Positions 12,228 through 21,930 of a stretch of 64,000 bases of DNA are shown here, piece after piece. The stretch lies in NCBI GenBank assembly GCA_035610835.1, contig CM069444.1:2114875-2178874 (forward strand), given 5' to 3'. This DNA is from Ophiura sarsii (lineage: Eukaryota > Echinodermata > Ophiuroidea > Amphilepidida > Ophiuridae). Each line of letters starts with the position of its first letter. The first letter of the stretch is position 1. Below the pieces are notes generated by a model. That model was not told where the DNA came from. It searched no databases and was given only the letters and a program-made list of their open reading frames with translations. The position numbers and the translations under genes are program-made.

Positions 12228-12849
12228 AACATGCCTAGTATTGGTTCAGTAATACTTCAGATAGACCTTGCCATTTGGGAAAGTTTTCTGAAAAATCTGT
12301 TTTGTATAATATGGTAAAACTAATAGCCGCGTGGAAAGTGTTAACACATTCCATATGCGTATATGCGTGTATTACATCAATCAATAACAAATCAAATCTA
12401 CATTTTAATTAATTCAACTTTATCGAATTTACAATCAGAATTATTATAATACCGTTGTACACACATCGCGGCTTGCATATTGTTCATGCAATTGACTCAT
12501 GCAAATTATGTGTGCGCTACATGTATTTTATCATGATAGGCCTAATATATAACGTACAATCCCAGTCCACAGTAGTATACACTAACTCCAACTCTTTTGT
12601 TTCAATATTTAGGCATTGCATTACATTGTAAAAACTAAAACTCGACAAATAAGTAAATATTACGCCAAAATATACTTCAAATATTGCCTAGATCGATACA
12701 AACTTTTTTATTATAGTCTATATTGGGTTTTCTTGATGTTGTTTTTTGAGTTTTTCAAGTTTAATATATTGTGCCAGCAAAATTATCAGATTGCAAGTAC
12801 AAATTTCACGCCTGATTTTATATGTAAAAGGATTAAGCCATTTTCTTAA

Positions 12850-13362
12850 CGCTTTCCGCGTGGCAGGCGTCTGCAGACGACATTCCAAAATGTCACAAAA
12901 TGTTTCAAAAATGCCAAGATTATGGAATTTCATTACCATAGTTGGAATCACCACGAGAACTGCATTGAAATAAGTACAAACATACCTAGTAGGCTAGTAT
13001 TGGTTCAGTACTCCTTGAGATAGACTTTGAAAATCGCGAAAAAAGGTTTCTGAATATTCTGTTTTGTATTATGGCAAAATTAATAGCCGCACAGCCCTTT
13101 TATGGCAAAAGGATGTATCTTATATGTACTTTCCTAATGATATATTTCCTGTTAACATGGATTGTGTTAACTTGGTACAATAATCCTCACTTAGAAAAAG
13201 GTTGCAACTTGTAAAGACAATAAAAGTAATATACTGCCTTTTACCACTACATGATTTATGGAGAAAAAAGCTAACTTTGATCATGTTAAAAGGAAGTATA
13301 CTGTTAGGAGTCTACATATAAGATACATTCTTTTGCCATAAAAGGGCTGCGCGTGGAAAGTG
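12850..13362. mobile_element. piggyBac-like MITE (copy B), TTAA flanks, interrupted
   Basis: The ends GCTTTCCGCGTGGC and GCGTGGAAAGTG are flanked by TTAA at 12846-12849 and 13363-13366. It is split by a second TIR element at 13091-13349. Confidence 0.82.
13091..13349. mobile_element. TIR element nested in piggyBac-like MITE
   Basis: ACAGCCCTTTTATGGCAAAA at the left and the inverse TTTTGCCATAAAAGGGCTG at the right are the ends of a fold-back element of about 259 bp. Comparison with the uninterrupted end of copy A shows CGC repeated on both sides of the insert. Confidence 0.78.
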
Positions 13363-13593
13363 TTAAAAACAACTTCAGGGATTTAAATCAGCGAGGAATT
13401 TTATTTGCTGACCTGATATATGACAATTGACAATGATTCGGTTTATGGATGGCAGCACATTAAATCAGATAAAAATATGAACGAGAAATAATTGCCAATT
13501 TAATATATTGTGTATTTTGATAGGCCTATGCAGCTTTAGTAAAATTGCATATTTTATATTTACTAATCATTTAATCCATTTTTGTTGAATAAT

Positions 13594-13641
13594 ATTATTA
13601 TTCCGCTAATATTATTATTCCGCTAATATTATTATTCCGCT
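13594..13641. repeat. Three tandem copies of an AATATTATTATTCCGCT unit
   Basis: The 17-18 bp unit occurs about three times in a row. Confidence 0.7.
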
Positions 13642-15640
13642 TGAATTATTTTAAAAATATTTTGAGGGGAAATTATCATTTGAATCAGTGCTTTCTACGG
13701 TAGATAGCAACGGGTAGCGTGTAATGTAAATTTACGATGCGCTTATCTAGCCTTATCATAATATGCTATGCTCACAAAAAAACCATTTTGTTATCTATAG
13801 CGCAGTTCCCGTTTTCAAAAAAATCGGGAAAAGTACTTCACTTCTTGTTACAAATGTGTCAATTTCTTCTTTGATTATAAAAGTAAAAACACTTCATAAT
13901 CATAGTTAGGATAGTTAGCAAACTTTCCAAGACAATACCTAAATTACACGCCATAATTAATTGCAACATATTTACGAAAAAGCGCGAAATCCACCTCCCC
14001 CGTACCGCCACTGTTGAGAACGCGTGTGTGGCATGCATAATCATCACGATATAAAATGGTTAGTTGTGCGTGAAAAGAACACTACACCGATAATTAGATA
14101 AGACATGGTTAATTTGCTATAACATAACATGCACCGCCGCGTAATTATATATAACCCCGTATTAAACCATGTACATAATGTATGTATATATCGTCGTGCT
14201 GTTGGCCATATAATGCATAAAAGGCACAGATGGTTTTGACTATCTGTGATAAAGGATGATCAGGTGGCTTTATAAAATAAGAGCACAGACTATCAATAGT
14301 ATTACAAATATAGCACATACAAATTTAGGATCATAATATGTTATTTTACATGTTATGAACATACAATATTTTGACACTGATATTTAGTTTGTGATTTGAT
14401 TTATTTATCTATAAGTCCATGTCTATACTAATAAAAGCTATAAGTCAATATGCATGCTTACCGTTTCTAATACAACAATCCGTCTTTGCACAGCTATTCG
14501 CACCATCTTGACAATGTAATAAATCGTTTTGTCTTGAATACACTCAGTAGTAGCACATATTCAAAATGGTGATGATTTGATGATGCTATAATATATATAT
14601 TTCTCCTCTCTTCGTACAATTATATGTATGAACAGGTTGCTGCAACGGAGAGCGAGCACAGCTGCTATAGCGAGAATACCGATTTGTTTTCTCTACAATC
14701 TGGCTGAAGGCAAAATACACGGATGATTGACCGGTCGGTGCTAATTCACTGCACATAATATTATCTCGTTAACGTGGTTAAGGTTATTTGTACCATTTCC
14801 TCTAACTAATCGAAAGAACAGTGTTGAATTGTTTTCACTCTTGATGCATTTTCCATGCTATATTTTCACATAAATCGTTAAGCGATCCTTACTGCATCGA
14901 TACATGTATACAAGGCTCTTGTGTTGGTAAATATTGCTTTCCAATATATATAATATAAGCACATGGAGCTGCTTAGACTCCGGGAAAAACAATTAATCTG
15001 TGTTATTGTCAGTACGGTACTGTCTCATAACGAAATGAACGATTCGACATGCTTTTATAGACGACTGCGCGAAAGACTCGTCTTTGTGTACAGTTGGAAT
15101 CTTAGGGGCGTGCACACAAAAGGAATTATGTTTTTGTCATGGATAAGTAATTATTATTTGCTATAGCCAGAAAACCAGGGATGAGTCGCCCGGGGGCCTC
15201 GCAGCAATCACAGCCCCCAGGGTTCAGTAAACACAACATATTATTATTGCCTCAGTCTTTGTTTTATGGTAAAATATCCACCAAATTTGGGAGCTTCTAC
15301 CTACCCAGCTTAGTATTTACTGTAACACTGCATGTCTTCGTTGGGGACGGGGATGGGAACTATTAAAAATGACCCATATATATATAACACTTACACCAGG
15401 GACCTCCCTGCTACACAATGAAGAATACAAATGGTTGGGTATTCTATTAGTTTACCCCATGTGCACAATTATAATAGTCTACCACAACAGACTGCCTTTC
15501 ACGCCCTCCCAAAAGTAAATGTGATTGTTCATCCGATTTTGTGTTTGGTTTGTTGATTGTTCTTGATTTGTTGATTATTTTGCAGTTAGGGAATAAAAAA
15601 ACGAAAATATTATGCATTGTTTACATATTAATGTTTTGAT
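13642..15640. other. Non-coding AT-rich sequence
   Basis: I see no conserved protein segment, TIR pair or tandem array in this stretch. Short open frames lack any supporting signal. Confidence 0.4.
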
Positions 15641-15645
15641 TAATG

Positions 15646-15905
<260 letters not shown>

Positions 15906-15934
15906 TATTTATGAGATTGGATCAAGACTATTCT

Positions 15935-16520
15935 TTTCTCATGTCTGAAGGCTGACAGCAAAATTGTTAACTTTATTTGGTGGGAGTGGCTGTTTTTAAT
16001 AATAATTCAACCAGCATGCTTATATAGGCTTTTTAAGCCTGGCCCGAGCAATTTGATTGAGTCTGGTCCCTTCAGGACCCAAGCGTGTGTCTGTACGGAC
16101 CGACCGTGTAAACACACAAACAAACAAACAAACAACAAATGCCAAAAAGTTGTTCTTTAAGGATATTCATGGATGAGCCGGCGCGCCAAGCATGAATTTA
16201 TTAAAAGATTTATCTAGAAGTCTATGTGCGTTGGACCGTACTTCCATGGTTGGACTCAGCTTTGCGCCTGATCTAATCTCAAAAATTGCAAAAATTGCTT
16301 TCAATTTGTTATAAGTAAGCCAGCTATTCAACCGTCAGAAGGTTGACAGCAAAATTGTTAACTTTATTTGTTGGAAGTGGCTCTTTTTATTACTTCATTA
16401 TTTTCGTCCATCTTTTCTAACTTTCATTTCATTCAGCCAGTATGCTTATAGGCTTTATAAGCCTGACCCAAGCATTTTGCTTGAGGACCTAGAAGCGTGT
16501 GTCCGTACGGACCGACCGTT
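15935..16520. repeat. Two copies of a dispersed repeat (GACAGCAAAATTGTTAACTT)
   Basis: The sequences at about 15945-16115 and 16335-16520 share GACAGCAAAATTGTTAACTT, AGCATGCTTATA-like and GTACGGACCGACCGT segments. A third, diverged copy of the right half lies at about 22805-22900 downstream of QPRT. Confidence 0.7.
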
Positions 16521-16652
16521 TAAACAACCAAACAAACCAACAAACAAACCAACCAACAAAAACCAACCTCTTGCTTGATGCATTATCTTGTTGAGATACT
16601 GTATAATTATGTTTGGTGGCGTCCTTGTGGTTACGGGTTGTTTGCAGCAGAT

Positions 16653-17123
16653 GAGAGCACCACACCAAATCAATGCGCAATTCGTGTAATCCTATAATAG
16701 TTCCGGAAAAGCACGAAGACTAGGCTTGTAAATGTGAAGTTTTCGGGCAATTTGTTTCTCCGGGGATGGTATGTTTGTATTTAAATGAACGAGTGGGACC
16801 TATCCGTTGCACCTACAATGATAAAATACGATATTTTTAATTTATCGACCTAAATAGTGCCCGGGGCGTAAGCACCTGCCTAAATGGTGAACAGGCATGC
16901 CAGAAAACGTGAAAAAGTGAGGGCGTTGTGTGCAGGTCCGTAGCGGAAAATTTAGCTTAATAACCCCTCATGAAACAAGGCTTAAATTAAAGTTGAGATG
17001 TTACTGAAAATGGTCATAGGTGACAAGTATGCAATAAATGTAACCGGAGGGTAGAAAAGGTGTCTTGAAATATGGCACTTTTACACGTATTTCAATGAGA
17101 AAGATATTTGGTGTGGTGCGCCC
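16653..17123. mobile_element. 471-bp TIR element, copy 1 (upstream of QPRT)
   Basis: The ends GAGAGCACCACACCAAATC and GATATTTGGTGTGGTGCGCCC are inverted repeats. AGAT occurs just outside both ends, a likely 4-bp target duplication. The whole element is repeated with opposite orientation at 58863-59333 at high identity and identical length. No protein is encoded. Confidence 0.85.
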
Positions 17124-17400
17124 AGATGACGATGGTCACGCGAAACCTTAATTTTGAATTCGTATTGGAATAACACGTAATCGCGAATGTTAATCTTATT
17201 ATTTTGAAAAATTCATCATAATTAGAAGAATTTGTTTCCAATCCAAAACCGTTGGAGTTGGCTAACCAAATCCATTGTAAATGCTATTTTTTAAAATTAT
17301 TTTCATCGTTAACCGGGCGATGACTGTTAAAAATATTTCAAAATGGTGCACTCCCGTTGCCATATTGGATCGTCCGAGACGCGTGGCCAGCGTCATCTGG
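17122..17400. mobile_element. TIR element abutting the QPRT promoter region
   Basis: CCAGATGACGATGGTCACGC at the left and its near-inverse GCGTGGCCAGCGTCATCTGG at the right form TIRs of about 20 bp. The interior matches the family at 4340-4510 (for example GGAATAACACGTAATCGCGA). Its right end lies only about 148 bp before the QPRT start codon. Confidence 0.78.
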
Positions 17401-17515
17401 TTTGCAGCTGATGGCCTACAGGCTCCACATAGTAAAATAACACCTGTGAAAACATTGGAGCCCTGAACATTGCAGTAAATCTCGCGTCATTTAATCAGAT
17501 TATTTTGCCATTTGT

Positions 17516-17554
17516 CGCCATATTGTATCACTTCAACTATCCAACAATATGGCG
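17516..17554. promoter_or_regulatory. Inverted CGCCATATTG / CAATATGGCG pair at the QPRT start
   Basis: CGCCATATTG (17516-17525) and CAATATGGCG (17545-17554) are perfect inverted 10-mers separated by 19 bases. The second includes the start codon. An ATGGCG core overlapping the initiator codon resembles the YY1 site found near start sites of many animal housekeeping genes. Binding is inferred, not shown. Confidence 0.45.
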
Positions 17555-18109
17555 AACGGCATCACCGACCAACAGCAGCAATATATACTTCACCCGTTGC
17601 TCGTACAAGACACGATTCGAAATTGGTTACGCGAAGACACCCCATCTTTTGACTACGGTGGTGTTGTTGTAGGCGATCAAGAAGAGACGGCGGTGCTGCT
17701 GTGTAAATCTAGCGGTGTACTCGCCGGTGTGCCATTCTTCAACGCCGTCTTTAGCGAACTACAATGCAGCGTAACCTGGCACGCCTCGGAAGGTAACTCG
17801 TTGGAACCCATCTGTAAAGTTGCAACTGTCACAGGCAAAGCTAGAAATATTTTACTCGGTGAAAGGATAGCGTTGAATTGTCTGACGCGAGCTAGTGGCG
17901 TTGCAACGGTGTCCAAGACATATGCAGATCTTGCTAAAGCTAACGGGTGGAAGGGGTCGATAGCGGGAACGAGGAAAACTACGCCAGGTTTTCGTATGGT
18001 GGAGAAATATTCCTTGCTAGTTGGAGGAGTATCGCTGCATCGATATGATTTGTCGTCTTTGATCATGCTGAAAGATAACCACATCTGGAGTGCTGGAAGC
18101 ATTAAACAG
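17549..18109 (+). CDS. QPRT: QPRT coding exon 1
   Basis: It encodes residues 1-187: the whole N-terminal domain, the PRPP/quinolinate-binding [10 protein letters not shown] loop and KDNH. It ends AAACAG before GCACGT, a strong match to the consensus of GC-AG introns. Confidence 0.9.
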
Positions 18110-21100
18110 GCACGTTAAGAATAGGGCATATCATCAGGTCTACTTTAATATTATCACAGATACTCTGTGCCTAAATGTTCAATAATCGGGAATCCTGTAT
18201 TTTAGGGGGATACATTGATCGGATGAAATAAACCGTATTTACAAATGAATTTGACTATTGACGGTATGTATACGGTTTATTCTGTCAAGTCAATTTATCC
18301 CCCTAAAACACAGGATTGCCCAATAATCAAGCACCCGAACCCACTTAAACTTCAGAGATCATGATTATCAGGTTGTATTTGTAATTCGTATGTTGTGGCT
18401 TGGTCACATAAATGTTTTTACAAAAAGTGATCGGAACATACACTCTTTAATTTAACGTTATCTGTCTAGGTTTCCCACACAGAATTGTTAATTATAGTTG
18501 ATTTGCACTAAAATTGAAAGCTTTCATGTGTGTTTCAATATTAAAAAAAACTCTTTGATTTGCCGCCTAACTAGTCCATTCCTCCACCATCTGTGATTCC
18601 TCACACCTGACACCTGCAATATTTGCGTTGACATTTAACCAGGGCTAGAATTTCAGAATTTTTTCAACCAGCCAGTCAGACATGTACATGTTAGAGGTAA
18701 TACACAAAAGTACCTGCCCAACATAAATTCTACGTGTCGCACTGTGAGTTCGAATTTTTTTTCCTGCCAGTCTGCTGGTATTTTTACCCGTCCGACGCCA
18801 AAGTTACCCGTCATGCAGCTATGGGCAGGCGGGCGGCTGCTATTTCCAGGCCTGCATTTAACTATACTTATTTCTAATCAACAATTCTCTTCTCTTCTTG
18901 TTTAAGATTTAAAGTATAATTATGTCATGTTTCTTTTGAATTTTTGCAGGCAGTAGCAGCAGCCAGGAGAGTCGGTGGATTTTCAATAAAAATTGAGGTT
19001 GAATGTCGTAGTTTGTCCGACGCCAGAGAAGCAGCAAGCTCGGGAGCTGAGATTGTGATGTTGGATAACTTTGAACCTAAGGTATTCTGCCAAAGGAAAA
19101 ACTTCAATCTCCTGGAAGAGCCCAGGGGGGGGAGGGGGTACTCAGATTTGGTTTGGTCATGGGGGGTTGCGGCTGGTGATTTTGGGAAAAATTGTATCCG
19201 TTTCTACGGGTTTTGCTTCATTTTAGACCCAATTTTCACAAATTATCGGGAAAATAGACATATTTTTTGCAAATTATCGGGAAAATATACCTAATGCTTG
19301 CACATTTATGCGAAAATAGACAACAATTTCGCGAAAATAGACAAAAAATTCGCGAAGATAGATAGACCCATCATTTGTAAAAAGTGACCCCATTATTAGG
19401 GATTTCCAGCACAAAATCATACCCCATGTTTACGGATTTGTTGCCAAAAAAGCTACCCATTAGAGCGGCACACCCCCGTATACCGTCTTAGGCGAGTACC
19501 CCCTCCCCAGGGGAAAGCCTGTGTATTCACTTCAGTGGCTATGCATGATGGTCTGTCTGCCTTTATAAGCCAGTTGATGAATAGAATGTATTGATCTCCC
19601 CAGTTAGTAAGTTTATTGTTTATTTGGTTCCCATTTCCTGTGTATGCATGGATGAACAGATCATCCCCACTAATCCTCTGGTAAGCTCAGATCATCCCCA
19701 CTAATCCTCTGGTAAGCTCATAACACCTATTCATCAGCATGCCTAGATGGATGCTGATTACACAACCTACCATGTCATCTGGCTCTTCCAAGAGATGGTT
19801 TATGCTGACTGTGCATTCCCAGGCATGTAGGCTCTTGCAAATTGGCTGCACCTCAGGACAGTTATTTCTGATGCTTAAGGGGGCTGTCAACCCTAAAACC
19901 TAAAAAACATGACATTTATCAAGCATTGTAACTTTGTAAAAGTATACATTTTTGGAAAGGAAATGAGTCGGTGAAATGCTGATTTTTAGGTCGTCCGTAG
20001 GAGAGAGACCTTATGGCTGCATCCTTCGTGTGTGTAGTCTGTCTGTGTGTGTGTGTGGCTGTGTGTGTGTGTGTCAACAATTTGGTATACACTTTTTCAA
20101 CAATTTGGTATACACTTTTTGTTACAATTTGGTATACACTTTTTGTTTTGTCCATTTCTTTTCCATACAATGTCCAATTGCAATCAAACTTCGGTCATAG
20201 ATGCAACATGGGAACCTTCATATGTTAATGAGGTCAAAGGTCACATACCAAGGTCAAAGGTCATCCGAGGTCAAGATGTATATATGTAAAAGTGGCTGCA
20301 TATGTAAAATTGATTACATTTGTCCATTTCTTTTCCATACAATGACCAATTGTAACCAAATTTGGTCATAGATACAACATGGAAACCTTCATATGTTAAT
20401 GAGGTCAAAGGTCACATACCAAGGTCAAAGGTCATCTGAGGTCAAGATGTAAATGTAGAAATGGCTGCATATGTAAAATTGATTACATTTGTCCATTTCT
20501 TTTCCATACAATGACCAATTGCAACCAAACTTCAGTCATAGATACAACATGGAAACCCGCATATGTTAATGAGGTCAAAGGTCGCATAGAAAGGTCAAAG
20601 GTCATCTGAGGTCAAGATGTAAAATTTAGTACACTTTTTTTTTGTCTCTTCATTTTTTTTTTGTCTCTTGTTCATTTTTCCATACAATGACCAATTGCAA
20701 CCAAACTTGGGTCACGGATGCAACATGGAAACATTCATATGTTAATTAGGTCAAAGGTCACATACCAAGGTCAAAGGTCATATGAGGTCAAGATGTAAAA
20801 TTAGCTGCATATGTAAAATTAATTACATTTAAACAGGTGAAGTACAATTGCAACCAAACTTCAGGATGTTTATTTTATTTTTTATATCCTAGATCCGCTA
20901 GTGGTCTAACCTCTTTCTTTCTAGATGCCTGTGGTTTGAGATCCACCTTGTTTTTAATTTACCCATATAAACGGACGACCTATTTGGGACCGCTGTCCCT
21001 ATTTTTAAAAATAAAAATTGGGGCTCAAAATTTGCTGCAAACGTAGTAAATTCAGTTTTTTTCACATTACAGATTTGGGATCACTGCATCCCTGCCCTCT

Positions 21101-21680
21101 GTGACTGTTGGGTTGGTTCATACACCAAGTTCTAAGAAAATTATCCAGAATTATTTGTTTTGATTTAAAAGGCTGATTACAGCAAATAAAGGTAAACAGG
21201 TCTACATACCAACAATCAACAAGGTATTTCCTTACAAGCAGGCCTCAAATTAAAAGAAATGGAGAGGGCATACATTTAAAGCAATTTGAAAGGCAATTAT
21301 GTACTTTTGAATGAAGTGAAAACACCAAAGAATTGAGGGCATCAAGGCAACTAGGTGGGGCATCGAAGGCAATTGTCGTTGATGCCTTTGATTAACATGA
21401 GCCCTGCTTAATACAAGCATTACTTTTTAATGTACAATACATGTTTTTGTTATTACAGACAGCGCATGAAGTAGCAGCAACGCTCAAAGGGGAGTTTCCA
21501 CACCTGATAATAGAGCTTAGCGGTGGCGTAACGGCGGATAACCTGACATCCTATTTCAACTCCAACATAGACGTCATATCGAGTAGTCAGTTGACGCAGG
21601 GCTATTCCGTGGTCAACTTCTCGCTGAAGATCTGCAGAGAAGGTCACGATCCTACAAACCCAAAGGTTGGCCAGGCATAG
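17549..21680 (+). CDS. QPRT: Nicotinate-nucleotide pyrophosphorylase [carboxylating] (quinolinate phosphoribosyltransferase)
   Basis: It converts quinolinate and PRPP to nicotinate mononucleotide, CO2 and pyrophosphate, the step that feeds tryptophan-derived quinolinate into NAD synthesis in the cytosol. Coding exons are 17549-18109, 18950-19081 and 21459-21680, giving 304 aa, close to the vertebrate length (about 297). The N-terminal domain is about residues 10-125, followed by the alpha/beta barrel. Visible active-site features are GER (104-106), [10 protein letters not shown] (140-149), HR (164-165), K175 in KDNH, E205, D226 in LDN and SGG at 252-254. All introns are phase 0. Intron 1 appears to use a GC donor (CAG then GCACGT); a GT four bases further on with a shifted acceptor is a less likely alternative of equal length. 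The start was chosen as the first in-frame Met in an ATATGGCG context. Identity is secure from family-wide motifs. Confidence 0.95.
18183..18330. mobile_element. Small fold-back element in QPRT intron 1
   Basis: The left arm AATCCTGTATTTTAGGGGGA is mirrored by TCCCCCTAAAACACAGGATT about 100 bases later, with further inverted pairing inside (AATAAACCGTAT and ATACGGTTTATT). Confidence 0.7.
18950..19081 (+). CDS. QPRT: QPRT coding exon 2
   Basis: It encodes residues 188-231 ([19 protein letters not shown] through LDNFEPK). The acceptor is TTTTTGCAG and the donor AAG/GTATTC. The acceptor is followed by a second AG four bases on (GCAGGCAG). Confidence 0.93.
19110..19520. repeat. Dispersed repeat in QPRT intron 2
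   Basis: The segment contains GAAAATAGACA-type and TTCGCGAA-type short repeats and the motif CCCCATGTTTACGGATTTG, related to the copy at about 7120-7200. The apparent extension of exon 2 into it (to 19294) is intron read-through. Confidence 0.5.
19865..19975. repeat. Fragment of the 57220-57887 element family
   Basis: AAGGGGGCTGTCAACCCT and the following GTAACTTTGTAAAAGTATACATT with GGAAATGAGTC match the left part of the palindromic element at 57220. Confidence 0.55.
20085..20815. repeat. About 170-bp tandem array rich in AGGTCA direct repeats (QPRT intron 2)
   Basis: Four or more units share CATTTCTTTTCCATACAATG, a CAACATGGAAAC segment and two DR1-type motifs AGGTCAAAGGTCA. These motifs start at 20231, 20251, 20402, 20422, 20572 (last base changed), 20592, 20748 and 20768. 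Each unit adds a further AGGTCA before AGATGTA. The 5' edge has short repeats of TTGGTATACACTTTTT. Confidence 0.88.
21459..21680 (+). CDS. QPRT: QPRT coding exon 3 (terminal)
   Basis: It encodes residues 232-304 and the stop codon TAG at 21678-21680. It contains [10 protein letters not shown] and [11 protein letters not shown], the C-terminal barrel strands with the phosphate-binding Gly pair. The acceptor is TTATTACAG. Confidence 0.94.
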   Translation, partial: TAHEVAATLKGEFPHLIIELSGGVTADNLTSYFNSNIDVISSSQLTQGYSVVNFSLKICREGHDPTNPKVGQA

Positions 21681-21930
21681 CCCAGATGACACTGCAATAC
21701 ATACTACATTGTACAAGTACATGTCTGCGTTTGTATCCATAGACTGTCCATGACTGTCCGTACTAGTATAAGAAACACCTGCAGCCGATTTTCCACATTG
21801 TATCATAGGATTGATGCAGGGGCAGGGATCATCCAGTGAGAGGTTATTTAACATTTGAGGAAAAAGATCAAGATCTTACAAACCCATGTGTTAGCCAGGC
21901 ATAGTTCAGATAACAGTGCAATTATACATG
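21640..21930. repeat. Duplicated tail of the last QPRT exon
   Basis: The end of the coding sequence and its first 3' bases (ACAAACCCAAAGGTTGGCCAG, about 21645-21710) recur imperfectly at 21860-21930 (ACAAACCCATGTGTTAGCCAG), about 215 bases downstream. Confidence 0.65.

Larger units (their letters stand above)
11331..12340. mobile_element. piggyBac-like MITE (copy A), TTAA flanks, interrupted
   Basis: The ends are CACTTTCCATGCGGC and GCCGCGTGGAAAGTG, flanked by TTAA at 11327-11330 and 12341-12344. Without the insert at 11468-12235 the element would be about 240 bp. It closely matches copies at 12850-13362 and 48129-48361. TTAA target duplication is the hallmark of piggyBac-type transposition. 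Confidence 0.85.

Noticed and set aside
17677..18102. 141-codon antisense frame
   Set aside because: It lies exactly opposite QPRT exon 1, whose codon pattern explains the lack of stops.
19082..19294. Continuation of the QPRT exon 2 reading frame
   Set aside because: The homology stops exactly at AAG/GTATTC and the rest is a G-rich dispersed repeat. Exon 3 continues the protein in the same phase.
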